Assembly (NCBI GenBank): GCA_035578175.1
Contig: JAQMRL010000001.1
Span: forward strand, 436,578,639 to 436,642,638
Direction of reading: 5' to 3'
Origin: Catonia carolina
Taxonomy: Eukaryota; Arthropoda; Insecta; Hemiptera; Achilidae
Length of the DNA: 64,000 nt
Positions 20,578 to 63,826 of this stretch are shown here, piece by piece. Position 1 is the first letter of the stretch, and each line of letters starts with the position of its first letter. The notes beneath the pieces were generated by a model. The model did not search any database. It worked only from the letters and a program-made list of their open reading frames with translations, and was not told the DNA's origin. A program made the translations under genes and the position numbers.

Positions 20578-21058
20578 CTCTGTTCAATTTAAGAACAATA
20601 AGCAACCCCATGACCCAATCAGATGAGGATGGTGTAAATGAGACGTAGCCTTATATACTGACTCAGGCCTACCTATACTGAGAGAGGATGATTAATTGAA
20701 CCCCAACCATCAAAGTACACCGGTAACTATTGTCTAGTATTCAAGGCCATATAAAAGTAACTACCTTTACTAGGATTTGAATCCTTTGATTTGCCGGCTG
20801 CATTGGCGTAGTTGGTAACGTGTTCGCCTCTCATAATGCGGTCTTGGGTTCGAATCCCATTCAGGCGCGGCATATTTTCATACATTACAAAAATAATTTC
20901 ATCCTTCACCATCTGCATTAGCAGTAATTGCAGAACAGTCAGATGTTAAATAAACAAAAAAAATAGGATTTAAATCAGGAATCAGGAACCGTTGTCACCA
21001 TGAGTCAGCTGTTAAACAGTGACTCGTGGCACTTTACACTAGACCAACCCGGTGGGGT
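20578..21058 (-). mobile_element. SINE-3 copy interrupted by SINE-1
   Basis: The tail and body lie at 20578..20783. The head (GACTAGACCAACCCGGTGGGG complement) resumes at about 20976 and ends near 21058, after the inserted SINE-1. Confidence 0.78.
20784..20963 (+). mobile_element. SINE-1 (tRNA-derived)
   Basis: Has A-box-like TGGCGTAGTTGGTAACGTG and B-box GGGTTCGAATCCC in tRNA spacing, then the body CATATTTTCATACATTACAA and an A-rich tail. A 13 bp TSD (TAGGATTTGAATC / TAGGATTTAAATC) lies at 20771..20783 and 20964..20976, within SINE-3. Confidence 0.9.
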
Positions 21059-21864
21059 TCCTTTATAATAGTGTTTTTTAAATATTTTTCTTACAAGTAG
21101 AAAAAAAAATTAAAATCGCAGTATAATCTTTTACATACCAGGGGCCCTGGATAACAAAATTCTAAGTTTTTTTAATCTTAGAAATCTATTGAGTAGATCA
21201 AAAGTTATAATTTCTGAAAAATGTCAATGCACTATCTCAGTTCTTTAACAAATTATTAAAGTTTAAAAAGTCAAAATTTTCAGAAAAAAATATTTATTAC
21301 GCTATTACATTGCTTTCAATTTTATTTATTTATCAACATAAAATAAATTTTATCAATAAAACAATACCCCATTTTGTTCACTCCTTGAAAACAGCGGAAT
21401 TGTTTCCAAATGAATTATTTTCTGAAGGTAGACTCCTTCCTTTTTAATTAACTATTCTCATCAATAGAAGTTTTGTAATCATAATTTAACCTCAACATTT
21501 TTAGAGTTCCGTTAGCATATTGTATCTCTCACAGTCCTGTTTCCGTTTCCCAAGAACTAAAAGGGACAGGGAATTATTAAAACTCAGCTACTGTTAAAAC
21601 TTAAAAACTAATTTTCTTATAAACTTATGTTACTATGCAGTAAAATCAGAACAGTAAAATAAAACTATGAAAAATGAAAGTTTGTACAATAAAACAAATT
21701 ATATCTTGAAAATATCTTGAAAATGCATATTTTGAAAATGTAATTGAATTATCCCTATCATTCTAGAGTTGGTACCAGAAATTAATGACTCTTCAATAGA
21801 CTTTGCTTACTTTCTTATCAAAATATATAAAATAATTGCATTATAAACATTTAAATGTAAATTA
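21059..21864. other. AT-rich intergenic stretch, no gene seen
   Basis: No coding region or shared repeat recognised. Confidence 0.5.
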
Positions 21865-22566
21865 CTGGTAACGCGCTATAAGTTGACGATTGCGCCTATC
21901 ATGCGGAGGAAAGTATACTATCTATCCTACTTACATCGGCCAACCCGAAAGCATAACACATGTATCAAGCGTCTAACTCAAAATGTAACCACCACAAACA
22001 CTTAAGTAATAAAATTCAGTTCATGACCCGTCACACTAAATAAACAAGGAGTAATGTAATTATTTAAAGAAAGTGAATTGTTTAAATTTAAATTGCAATT
22101 TAACATAACTTTACTGAAAATAATGAAATATGAAAACCCTAAAAATACAATAACATTTTGAAATTACCGTGAAACTAGTATTACTCACAATAATAAGCTC
22201 GCATCAACGGAACTCACGGACTAACTAGTCTATCACTAAAAATGTCAGAGTGCAGTAATTCAGTTTACTTCTGATGACCAAAACAGATACTAAATATAGC
22301 TTAGGCCTGGTATTATGGCTTATTTAGAATGAATGTTTATTATTTAGGATAATTATTAAGAATCAATAAATAATGCAATTGGATGTTTATAAAACGACTT
22401 AGTTGTAAACATAATAAATCAATGTAAGAGTAAAACTAGAACATGATGTCATGGTTAGAGCTTTCGCTATGTTGTATTTAGAAAAGCACATATAGTAGCA
22501 CTTGCACCCCCCGCATAGACCAGTCTTACTCTCGTTGGCGATCGTCAACTTATATTGCGTTACCAG
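21865..22566. mobile_element. MITE with TA target site (702 bp)
   Basis: Inverted ends CTGGTAACGCGCTATAAGTT (left) and complement AAGTTGACGAT..., ending GCGTTACCAG, are flanked by TA at 21863-21864 and 22567-22568. No transposase frame. Single copy in the window. Confidence 0.75.
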
Positions 22567-23217
22567 TACACTATTAAAATAATTTTTGATATACAGGTTT
22601 TCTGGAGAGATTATTGTCTTCTGTATAACACCAAGATTAATATATTTTGAAGAAACAATAGTTCAAATAATGAAACCCCATTTTCTGTACTATTTTAAAT
22701 TTACAAATTTTAAGTTTTTTAATGTTTTTAAAAATGTAGTATTTAGTTATTTTTTAAAGTAAGAGGCCTTTACTTTTTAATTAATGTTAAACACTTCATG
22801 TAAAACTGAATTGTGTAATTAAATTTATTTTTTGGTTATGTGATTCAAAAGATCAATGTTTGCATGACATTTTAAAGAAAAGGTTGAGGCAGTTTTTGTT
22901 TGTGAAGGCCACTTATAATGTTAATTATTTTATTAACTTTATTTTATTTATGTAATCTCATATTTTTTGTGATATTTTTTAATTGTAATTAATTTGAAAT
23001 AAACATTTATATAAAATCCTCAGCATAGCAGCGTGTATTATTTTCTGTCGAATATTTACTATATCCTGTTCATATTTTTAACAACTGTTGACTGTTTATT
23101 CAGTTACAGAAATGATTATTATGTGGTTAATCACTCCACAAAATTGTTTCAACAAAAACCTACTTATGCAGGGAGAAAATTCATGAATAAATTACCCCAA
23201 TTTTTAAAATGTGATAA
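22567..23217. other. AT-rich intergenic stretch, no gene seen
   Basis: No recognisable feature. Confidence 0.5.
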
Positions 23218-23528
23218 TTTGTTGTTGTTGTTTAGGTCATCAGCCAAAAGGCTGGTTTGAACCTGTAGAGGTTTTACTAAGTAAAAGGAGGAGTGAGGTG
23301 GTTTACCGTTTACCTGGTTTACCGCACATATTTTCCACTCTGCAAACGACACCTTCACTTCGTTCACCACAGGGTCTGGCTGTATAATGACATTCATTAC
23401 TTTCAGAGGAGATAACTCTGATTAGTGTCTTTTGCACCTCTACCTCTTCTGTTCTTAAATGATTCAGTCATTTAATTGGCTGACCATGTGATAAGAAACA
23501 GAACTATTTATTTTAGCCCTGCAACAAA
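23218..23528 (-). repeat. Family E dispersed repeat, copy 1 (shortened)
   Basis: The plus strand starts TTGTTGTTGTTTAGGTCATC and contains GGCTGGTTTGAACCTG and TTTTACTAAGTAAAA. Shared with 30776..31168, 50240..50645 and 61713..62108. The (AAC)n tail on the minus strand suggests the 3' end of a retroposon. An internal segment present in other copies is missing here. Confidence 0.75.
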
Positions 23529-23796
23529 AAACATGATAATTTGTATTCCTTTAAAAAAAAAATCTGAAAAATTACTTGATTGGTGAAACTTTTTATAGCA
23601 TACAAGAATTTCTTTCTTGATAGTAGTGATACATTGTGTGATTCTTATATGTATTTCAGTTGTTATAACTGACATGTCCTATACTCCTCCTGGAGTCTCC
23701 AGGGCGCATTAATAAAAAAAAAAAAAGTTTTCATCTACCTGTAGATCTAATAATCATCTTCCTAAAAGTTAATAATAATAAATTTTGAGTTGGCTG

Positions 23797-23880
23797 CCAC
23801 CATGGCTCAGTGGTTATTGAGCTTTGTTGTAAAGTGGAGGTCCTGGGTTTTTTTTCAGCCTGGGTGTGGAAAATTATTAA
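23797..23880 (+). repeat. Possible degraded tRNA-like sequence
   Basis: CATGGCTCAGTGGTTATTGAG resembles a tRNA A-box region and TCCTGGGTTTTTTTTCAGCC a damaged T-arm. Not a functional tRNA; possibly a SINE relic. Confidence 0.3.
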
Positions 23881-23911
23881 ACATTCAAACCTACCAATCC
23901 TAAACATAAAG

Positions 23912-24293
23912 TACTATGCTTTTCACGGTTGATGATATCTGCTGTTCCACACGTTTAGACCAATCAGAACGTTTGCCAGCATTGTCAGATTGTACCTGAC
24001 AAACATTACGCGCGCATGCATATAAGAGCCGCAATAGTTCAGTCTCGTCTTGTGCCTCGTACTGAACCCAACGATTATAGAGCGTGTTAACATGCAATAC
24101 TTTATAATATAATCAGCTGATTGTATTTTTATAGGTTATAATTATTATTGAAAGACCAAAAAAATGGCCAACGAAATATTTAACCAGCTACAAGAGCAAG
24201 TATTGGCAATGTTGCTGGCAATTCATTGGGTAGCTATAAAGTGCGTAGGGGGCAATGCATACGTTCAGAGCTCAACATCCTTGAAAAATAGTA
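23912..24293. mobile_element. MITE family M1, copy 2 (inverted)
   Basis: Reverse-complement copy of 5411..5810. Starts TACTATGCTTTTCACGG and ends CCTTGAAAAATAGTA, so the terminal inverted repeats are well preserved. Confidence 0.78.
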
Positions 24294-24340
24294 CAGTTGC
24301 TGATGACCAAGATGGTCACATGACTTAAACTAAATTAAAA

Positions 24341-25213
24341 ATTAAACACACAAGTTTCTCGTGCCTATGTAAATAATAAACAATAATCCTAACATTAGTA
24401 ATAAAACATTAGAAATAAACAAAAAACTAACGTCAATAAATATAACCTAATTTTAATCATGAGTGAAAGACCCAAAATGAAAATCGACCTCAGTTTGACT
24501 TAAAAATACGGAAAATCACTCTTTCTCACTAAACTAGACTCCGTGGAGAAAAATGCTCTCAATAAAAGTTGTAGATCTTTTAATTTTCTATAAATTTAAT
24601 TATACACACTTTTGTCGTAAAATGCATACTAAGGCCGAAATCTTAAAAAAATCGATTTTTTACACATTTTCTTAAGAAAAAAACAGAAAATCGCAAATTA
24701 CCGCTAAACTAAGCGTTATACAAAAAATTGTTTGAAATAAAAGTTGTAGGATTTTAAATTCTCTACAATTTTTATTGTATAAATTGTTGCGTTAAAATGC
24801 ATATTAAAGCCGTAATCTTAAAAAAACAACGTTTTTACGTGAAAACACCCTTACCAAGAATTTCAGCCAAAATGGCGCCTACCCTATCTTGTAGAGCTTA
24901 AAAAATTTAGTAAACCAGGCGATTTTTAAAAAAATCGTAGGACCAGTTTTTGAGAAAATCGCAAAATAGTGAAAAATTAAGTTAAATTTAATTACTTAAG
25001 TTTCAAGTTTCAAGATCGTACGATGTTCCGTTCTTGAGATATTTTGTACACACACACACACACACACATACACACAGACCAATCGCTAAAAACATGTTTT
25101 TTGGGTTCAGGGGGTCTGAAAACGTATAGATCCGGTGAAAACTCGATTTCAGAAAATCGACATGAAAACAATACTTTACTTCCTATATATTCATTATATA
25201 GGCAAGAGAAAGT
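24341..25213 (-). mobile_element. Family A repeat copy A2
   Basis: Diverged and slightly truncated at the hairpin end (ACACACAAGTTTCTCGTGCC). Ends GGCAAGAGAAAGT. The (CA)n run is at about 25048..25077. Confidence 0.78.
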
Positions 25214-26468
25214 AAAAATGACATTTGAGATGAATAAATTTTTGTCAGATTTATTAAATTCTAAATCTAAAAGGTTATGATTGTATAGCCTAGTTTTTGT
25301 AAGGTGAGCGCTGGGCAAAACGTGCGTCTGCATTAGTATAGTCTTGTATGTACTGCAATAGTGCAGTGAATGTAATCAACAATGGAACAGCATGCCTAGA
25401 AAATACAATAGGTGTTATCAATTTTCAACAACAAACACTCTGAGTGTACATCTAACTGTAGGTCGGAGGGGTATGCGGGGTCGAAGTCAAGTATGCGCAT
25501 GCGTAGCCCGGCGATTGGCTTGGCCTATACTTATTATGTGCAACATAGTGAAAACTTACATACCCAGTGTAGTATCTAAATTTTGTAAACTTTAGCCACA
25601 GATTTTATAAAAATATACCTTGCAGTTTAGTGTTAGCTATGATGAGATTATTACTATGAGATGAAGGATTGTTGTAGCAACATCAGATAAAATATTTAGT
25701 GTCAAAACATGTGGCTAGGTGAGGGAAAATCAAAAGCTTTAATTTTTGTAACAATTTCTGTATGAACGTTGTACTGTATAAAAATTGAATGGAGGGAAAA
25801 GTCAACCACTCGTTAGTAGGAATGGACTACTCTTCACAGGTTCATTAAAAAATAAAATTAATCAGTATTTTCTTAAAGTTTCACAATGGTTTACAATAAC
25901 AGTGAGTTGTACACCCTTTGAGATCCAAAATCCCACTCGATATTTTTTACAATTTCTTCCCTTTTTCTTAGTTGCCTAGCAACGAGATTTTGTTTGTATT
26001 AAATTAAATTAATTAATGTAAAATAATAATAATTTTGAATATTTGATATCAACCAGCTGGCTCTATTTATATTTATACTTTAATAGACCAAAATATAAAC
26101 ACAGCCAGCTGTCAGTCATTTTGAATCATTACAACGTAATGTAATTTCTGTTTATTTCTTTCTGGCATTTGTTAAAAATTACGTATAAATATTGATGGAA
26201 ATTGTTATAAATACATTCCTAATCCAATACATTTTATTTAATTGAATTAAGTTTACAGTGAAGGATATCACAAAAGTGTGAAATTCTTTTCAACAAACTA
26301 ATCAAGTTAATTTAGGTCTCAAATTGTTCAACAAATGTGTTACAGAGAGGATGATCTTTTTTCTCTTGTATTAACATTCTTCTGTTTTTTAGCCATTAAG
26401 AAAAGAGATTTCTGCAAGAAAAAAACGATTGTATTTTCTTAGCTGAAGAAGTCTACATTTACATTTTT
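25214..26468. other. Intergenic stretch, no gene seen
   Basis: Short frames at 25392..25595 and 25785..25979 show no known motif. A small inverted repeat surrounds about 26055..26108 (CAGCTGG...CCAGCTG). Nothing else is supported. Confidence 0.5.
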
Positions 26469-27378
26469 ACTTTCTCTTGCCTATTTGAATATATAGGAAG
26501 GAAAGTATTGTTTTCACCGGATCTATACGTTTTCAGACCCCCTGAAACCAAAAAAACATGTTTTTAGTGATTGGTCTGTGTGTGTGTGCGCGCGCGTGGG
26601 CGTGCGCGTGCGCGTGTTCGTGTGTGCGCGCGCGTGTGTGTGTGTACAAAATATCTCAAGAATGGAACGTTGTACGAACTTGAAACTTGAAACTTAAGTT
26701 ACATACCACTACCAGACCCAACACGAACATTTTCATCAAAATCGGTCAACCGGAAGTAGTAGTTTATTCGTATAATTTTTCACTTTTTTGTGATTTTCTC
26801 AAAAACTGGTCCTACGATTTTTTTAAAAATCGCCTCATTTACTCAATTTTTTATTCTCTACAAGATAGGGTAGGCGCCATGTTTGCTGAAATTCTTGGTG
26901 AGGGTGTTTTCACGTGAAAAAAGGTTTTTAATAAAAAATGTAGAGAATTTAAAATTCTACAACTTTTATTTCAAATATTTTTTTGTGTAACGCTTAGTTT
27001 AGCGGTAATTAGCGATTTTTTGTTTTTTTTCTCACGAAAACGTGTGAAAAATCGATTTTTTTAAAGATTTCGACCTTAGTATTCATTTTATGGCAAAAGT
27101 GTATATAATCAAATTTATAGAAAATTAAAAGATCTACAACTTTAATTTAAAGCATTTTTCTCTACAGAGCTTATTTTAGCGTGAAAGAGTGATTTTCCGT
27201 ATTTTTAAGCCGAACTGAGGTTGATTTTCATACTGCGTCTTTCACTCATGATTAAAATTAGGTTATGTTTTTTGAGGTTAGTTTTTTGTTTATTTCTAAT
27301 GTTTTATGACGAATGTTACGTTATATTGTTAATTATTTGCATTGGCAAGAGAAAGTTGTGTGAGTGTTTCACACCAAA
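26469..27378 (+). mobile_element. Family A repeat copy A3, with GT/GC tract
   Basis: Starts ACTTTCTCTTGCCTATTTGA and ends GTGTGAGTGTTTCACACCAAA. The internal microsatellite (about 26576..26645) mixes GT and GC dinucleotides. Confidence 0.82.
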
Positions 27379-27557
27379 TTTTTTTATTGTCGAGTGATAA
27401 AACTATGAGAATACAATTTTTATTTAATAAGTTAAACGATAAATAGGTGATTAACCAATTCGACAGAGCAAAACCATTTCAAAACATCTGATCAATGCAA
27501 TAATATGAATATTGTGTAGTTCTCAAAGGATTTTACGTTTCATGGGCTTTCTATTAA

Positions 27558-28815
27558 CCCTTTTAGTGCCGAAACAATGTTTACAAGTTTGATGATAAGT
27601 GCCATTTAATTTGAACAAGGGGTACTAAAAGTGCCAGCCCTTATTTCGAAAACTTGTTAAAATTTCCTGTTCAAATTTAATTTTATTGTGTTCATAAAAA
27701 AAGAAATCGTTCTAATACTAAAAATATTCAAAATAGTTTCTATTATCTTATTAAAAGTCTCATAGACAGCTTGGTCATCACGGGGGGTATCACTAACGCA
27801 TGCTGCCGTAGCGAGTTGAGAAAAGTGATGGGGATACACACATGTGACGTCACGCGGCGCACGTCAGTCCGATATTGCGGTTATGTTTACTTTTTCGTTT
27901 TGGTTGTGTGACTCATTTTTTTACAATAAGAATTTTAAAAAACTGCTGTAGCCTATTTAGTTTTGTTGTAAGTAACACCAAGACCTCTTTTTGATTATTT
28001 TGTAGCAGGCCAATGTAAATTATTTCATTAACTTCATATGCAAGCTAGTTTTAAAAATGGGAGGTTGTGCATAAACCTTACTAACGAATACGAAATAAAT
28101 TGTGATAAACATATTAATACTATTATTGTACAGTGTTATAATAACTACTTTGTGTTGTACACCCAAATAAAATACAATGAATTATTTATGTTGATGAACT
28201 GTAAACCTTGCATAAATACGCATGACTGCAACATTTAAAATCTGCATGAATGTCCACATGATAGATAAGCAAGTTCATTGTGTTATTAAAATATTATATT
28301 ACCATGTTATAAAATTTCGTACCGTATGACCATATTAATGTATAATGGTAACACGAAAATAAAATAATGTTGTTATTCCTGTGAATGTTAAGCGACTGTC
28401 GACCTTGCAACACAGCGTTGCGCCTGGTGACGTCACACATTGGCTTGCTCCCACCACTTTTATTATTTGTGTGGGAGTGAACAACCTTTCTCTATAAAAA
28501 CCTTGCTTGGTCATTAGCAACTAGTGTGGGTTTGGTACCTTAATGTTGGTTTTAACGTGTTAAAATTTCCAAAACCTAGCCGGGAATTAAACCCGGGACT
28601 TTTCGCTTTGTAGGTTTGCGCGCTAGTCACTACGCCAAGGTGGCGGTTTCAAAATACATTATTCCATTAATTTTTGCTTAAAAGGTTTTTTGAAAATGTT
28701 CGGTTATCCGGACGTTGACACTATACGCATAACTTACGGACGTCCGGTGAACCGAATGTTATCACAACGTAAAAAATATTGATATCCTGTTTTCCGGACG
28801 TTGGTACTGAAAGGA
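27558..28815. mobile_element. piggyBac-like MITE (family C), copy 1
   Basis: Termini CCCTTTTAGTGCCG and GGTACTGAAAGGA lie between TTAA at 27554-27557 and 28816-28819. Internal sequence such as GTCCGGTGAACCGAAT is shared with 60693..61243. It carries a SINE-2 at 28508..28650. No transposase recognised. Confidence 0.78.
28508..28650 (-). mobile_element. SINE-2 (tRNA-derived) inside family C
   Basis: The minus strand has A-box-like TTGGCGTAGTGACTAGCGCG and the T-arm CCGGGTTTAATTCCCGG, then GTTAAAACC and TTGCTAATGACC as in the copy at 60851..61020. Confidence 0.78.
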
Positions 28816-29937
28816 TTAAAATAAATTGTTTTGATTGTATACTATAATCTGGCTGTCTATTCATACAAAAAAAACATGTGTGGAGTTATTATGTAAGACG
28901 TAAATAAAATATTTACAAAGAAAACAACCCTAAAATATCACTATCACGGTATATAGAAGAAACTATTATTCTCCATTTCAGGCTTTATAATGTGACGTCA
29001 CCATTTTGGAAGATATTTGTCGTAATGTGAGAGTTGCGTTGCAATTGAAAGCTTTCGCTTGGTTGATAGTGGTCGTTGGGTAGGTTTTAGTTATAAATGT
29101 TCTGTTTATTATTTTTAACTATTTTATTTGAATAATTGCATTTTATTATTAGAATTACCGAATTCTTGGTAAACCGAAGGCAAACCAAAGCGTTGTGTTA
29201 CAATGGAGGCCTGTTTCTGTTAAAAGTTAAAAAAATAACGTATTTTTAATTTAAGGTTATGTTTAGACTTACGCTTTGTATTTGTTTACTTTTATGGATC
29301 TCGGGAGTTTCAGCTTAACAATAATATGATTAAAATAATGTCTAGTTTTAAAGTTGTATATCGCATTTGATTAAAAACTAGTAGGTAGTATTGACAAACA
29401 AAATTATGGGTTCGTGAAACCAGCAGATATGTTGTGTCAAGCCTATATGTCAACAAAATTTGTTTAGAATGAGATAGAATACGGAAGATGTTTTTAAAGT
29501 GTTAGGTGATTAAACTCTTTATATTTAAACAAAATAGTTTTCTTCTACAGGGTTTATCATACCCATGTGAAACAATATTTGCTTATTCTTATCAAATAAT
29601 GGTGCTGAACCCCATAAATTATGTGTATAGTGCATTTGTTTTTGGAAGAAGCTTGTAATGGGAGGTTGAGCAGGTAGGGATAGTTTCAACGGGGCAAGTG
29701 TTATCTCCTTCTCACTTAATGATCATTCCCTCTCTTTCTAACTGTATACTATGTTAAAACTACTATGCTAGACTAAAAACTTAATATTTTCTGTTGTCTT
29801 TTGCCTTTCTCCATCTTAATCCCATATCGTTAATAATTTTCTACAGCGTCCATTTACTTCCGTTGAAATTAATTTTCTCCCGCAAAACGGGGAGTAACAA
29901 ATTCAAAGTTGGCCATTCAGCGTTTGTTTTATGAAAA
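28816..29937. other. AT-rich intergenic stretch, no gene seen
   Basis: No recognisable coding region or shared repeat. Confidence 0.5.
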
Positions 29938-30279
29938 TCATAGGTATATTGTTCTCTCAACACACTTATCAAAATCGTCCACTTCACTCTTCACTTTCCT
30001 TCTCATTCTTTTCTTATTTGGTGTTATGATTAGCAAATCAGGGTTTTTTCTTTTTTCTTTCAAAATTCTTTGAACTGTACTACGCGAAATCCCCATAGCT
30101 CTGGCTACACGATTTTGCAAATCGGTCAATAATATTGGTCCGTTTTGTTCAGCTTTTTTTTTTTCATAAAATTGTATACACTGACTATATACTCCCTATC
30201 CTGACCGCATATTACCTGCCTTTTTCCATATTACGCTTGCACTCCTGCTCGAATTTTCACTACTACAACTAGGTTCCAT
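29938..30279 (-). pseudogene. HTH-containing transposon-type N-terminal fragment with premature stop
   Basis: Read from ATG (complement of 30277-30279): MEPSCSSENSSRSASVIWKK, an in-frame TAG at 30196-30198, then in the same frame FYEKKKAEQNGPILLTDLQN and VARAMGISRSTVQRILKEKR, a helix-turn-helix, followed by KNPDLLIITPNKKRMRRKV and VDDFDKCVERTIYL plus stop. The HTH with VDDFDKC resembles N-termini of transposon-derived proteins common in hemipteran genomes (from memory). The catalytic part is absent. Confidence 0.6.
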
Positions 30280-30775
30280 TTTAATAACTAAAATAAAAAA
30301 TAGAAACGAAACAAAGAATACATACAAAAAATTAATATAAACAAAACCAAACAACAAAAGAGTAAAAACAATAGGTACATTAAACAGTAGGCCTACTATT
30401 GAATGCACGAATTTAAGACTTGTGAAGGGAATAGAACAACAAAAATATAAAATTACAACAAACAGTCAATGTTTTTAGGATTTATAGTACACTTAGCCTC
30501 TTAACGCTGCTAGCACTATGGAGAGACAAAATGCACTTCCCTTCGAGGTGCTTCCCCCACCACTAAACAGAACAGCTCAGCGGCAAAGAGCGTTGGAGGG
30601 AGAGCTTCTAGCTAGAACAAATGACCTGTAACTGTGTTGGACCTTATCCATAACTTGGGTGGAATCAATAGATGATTTGTCTTTGTGGAACTTCAAAATA
30701 ACCTTCAAATTGAGGAAGTTTATTACTGATTCAGTGAGCTGTTATTTTCTACTAAAAGTTTTATAATAAAATTAG
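30280..30775. other. Intergenic stretch, no gene seen
   Basis: No recognised feature. Confidence 0.45.
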
Positions 30776-31168
30776 CTGCCCATAACAGACAGGTGGAGTG
30801 TCAAATTATTTACACTCAATCTGTTCGTTGCAGGGCTAAAATAAATAGTTCTGTTTCTTAACACATGGTCAGCCAATTAAATGACTGAATCATGTAAGAA
30901 CAGAAGAGGTAGAGGTGTAAAAGACACTAATCAGAGGAGTTATCTCCTCTGAAAGTAATGAATTTCATTATACAGCCAGACCCTGTGGTGAATGAAGTGA
31001 AGGTGTCATTTGCAGAGTGGAAAATATGTGCTTTTTTGAAGGCCCGGCATGCTGATAAGCGTACTTTTCCACTCGGTGAGGAAGGTAAACCTCCTCACTC
31101 CTCGTTTTACTTAGTAAAACCTCTACAGGTTCAAACCAGCCTTTCGGCTGATGACCTAAACAACACAA
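30776..31168 (+). repeat. Family E dispersed repeat, copy 2
   Basis: Fullest copy: begins near CCCATAACAGACAGGTGGAG, contains TACAGCCAGACCCTGTGGTG, ends GCTGATGACCTAAACAACAC. About 390 bp. Confidence 0.78.
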
Positions 31169-31319
31169 TAATGGTAATGGTTTCCTGGCATTTCTCCCAC
31201 CACCTCCCCTCCAATTGGTCGCCGGAAGGCATAGACCTGGAGGCCGTTCCTAAGAACTCTTATGAAACTTTGTGATGGCGACAGTCACCTTGCATAAATA
31301 TAAAAACTAGTTATAAAAT

Positions 31320-31985
31320 TAAAAATTTTGAGGGCGAGTTGGAGCCAGGTTGACCGACCTGGGGAGTGTGCATTTCTCGCCCTCTTGTCAGGGTGCCTCT
31401 TCGGGCTCAAGGCCCGCGTCAGAAACATTTGGGTCCTAACAGTCAAAGAAAACATGTCGAAGATTAAAATTGTATTAACTAATAATATAAAATATTAGTT
31501 AGGACCTATTCGCCTTTAAATTTGCCAGAAAGTGTTTGTACACCATATAATTTTGTCTTCAGTGCCATCGACGATTGCCGAGGGACATAACCCTTAGTTA
31601 TACTACATGACGACGGTAGAACGAAGCTACCTCGTCAAGGAACCCCCACACCGCCCGGGCATGCACCTCGCGGTACAAGCTCGAATGTTCCGTGAGAGGC
31701 CAATTTTCCCCTTGGCCTTGAAGCTCCAGGGTTAGTTGTCGTCTGGACCCCCCTAAGAGCGGGGCAATCATACAGCAAGTGTGTATTAGATTGGACCTCC
31801 CCACAGCCGCAAGAATCATCAGCCAGCAGGCGGAACCGCTTTAAATATGCTGTGAACTCACCGTGACCAGTGAGGACTCGGACACCCGATGTCCTTAATG
31901 TAACACTAGAGGCGTACCATCCCCCCAGGTCCTGGATGAAATCATACAGAGACCTTCCAGAAACAACACAATAAAATTAGAGTGA
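31320..31985 (-). mobile_element. LINE ORF2 3' fragment with RNase H/zinc-finger tail
   Basis: GC-richer than its surroundings. Minus-strand frames read GVRVLTGHGEFTAYLKRFRL, then SCGCGEVQSNTHLLYDCP, a CCHC-like tail seen after the RNase H domain of R1/jockey-type LINEs, and after a frameshift GFLDEVASFYRRHVV and stop at about 31598. It ends about 30 bp before the GCN5 exon acceptor. Confidence 0.7.
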
Positions 31986-32021
31986 ACAATAGTTATTTAT
32001 TTGTGTACTTTTTCAGGCACC

Positions 32022-63252
<31,231 letters not shown>

Positions 63253-63826
63253 TAATTAAGAAAAAATAATTTTTACTTTTATATTAGTTGTTCATGTGTG
63301 TTGTTAGAAGCTAATTACTCTTACAAAATGTTGCCTCATCCTTCAGAAAGAGTTAACATCAAAAGTTTACTTACCTTTTAAGGAATCAGACTCTGTTGTG
63401 GAAATAAGAAAATATCCTAGAAGTCGTAGAATTTTTGTGCTGGTTTAACTTATTGGTTAGCATTATCATAATAAGTTGCTCTAAAGTTGCTGAACTTTGG
63501 TTCAAAATTTTATACAGTTACTTTTATTCCAGTTTGATTAAGCTTTTATTTGATTATGAAATTCAACTGCTGGGTTTTTTATGAAATCAGGGTTTTCTGA
63601 GGCTGTACCAGACCGTATAGTAATATATCTGTAGCATACATATCATCATCACATTTGTTTGAACTTAAGCCTTATGTTGATGTTTATTAATAAAATTAAT
63701 GAATTTTCTTTTGGTGTATCATTTACATAAAGTTTGTAATTCTATTTTATATAATGAATTTATATAATAAATTTCACTAACCTTCCTTTTTAACTGCGTC
63801 AACTTTTATTTTCACTTACACATGTT

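Noticed and set aside
20793..20865. Functional tRNA gene in SINE-1 head
   Set aside because: It occurs in many copies with A-tails and target duplications, so it is the tRNA-derived head of a SINE.
26687..26917. Recurrent frame with PDTNIFIKIGQPEVVVYSYN in several family A copies (26687, 32643 and complements)
   Set aside because: Conservation follows repeat copy identity over the whole element, frames end at the repeat's internal stops and other copies are broken; no sign of coding selection from reading alone.
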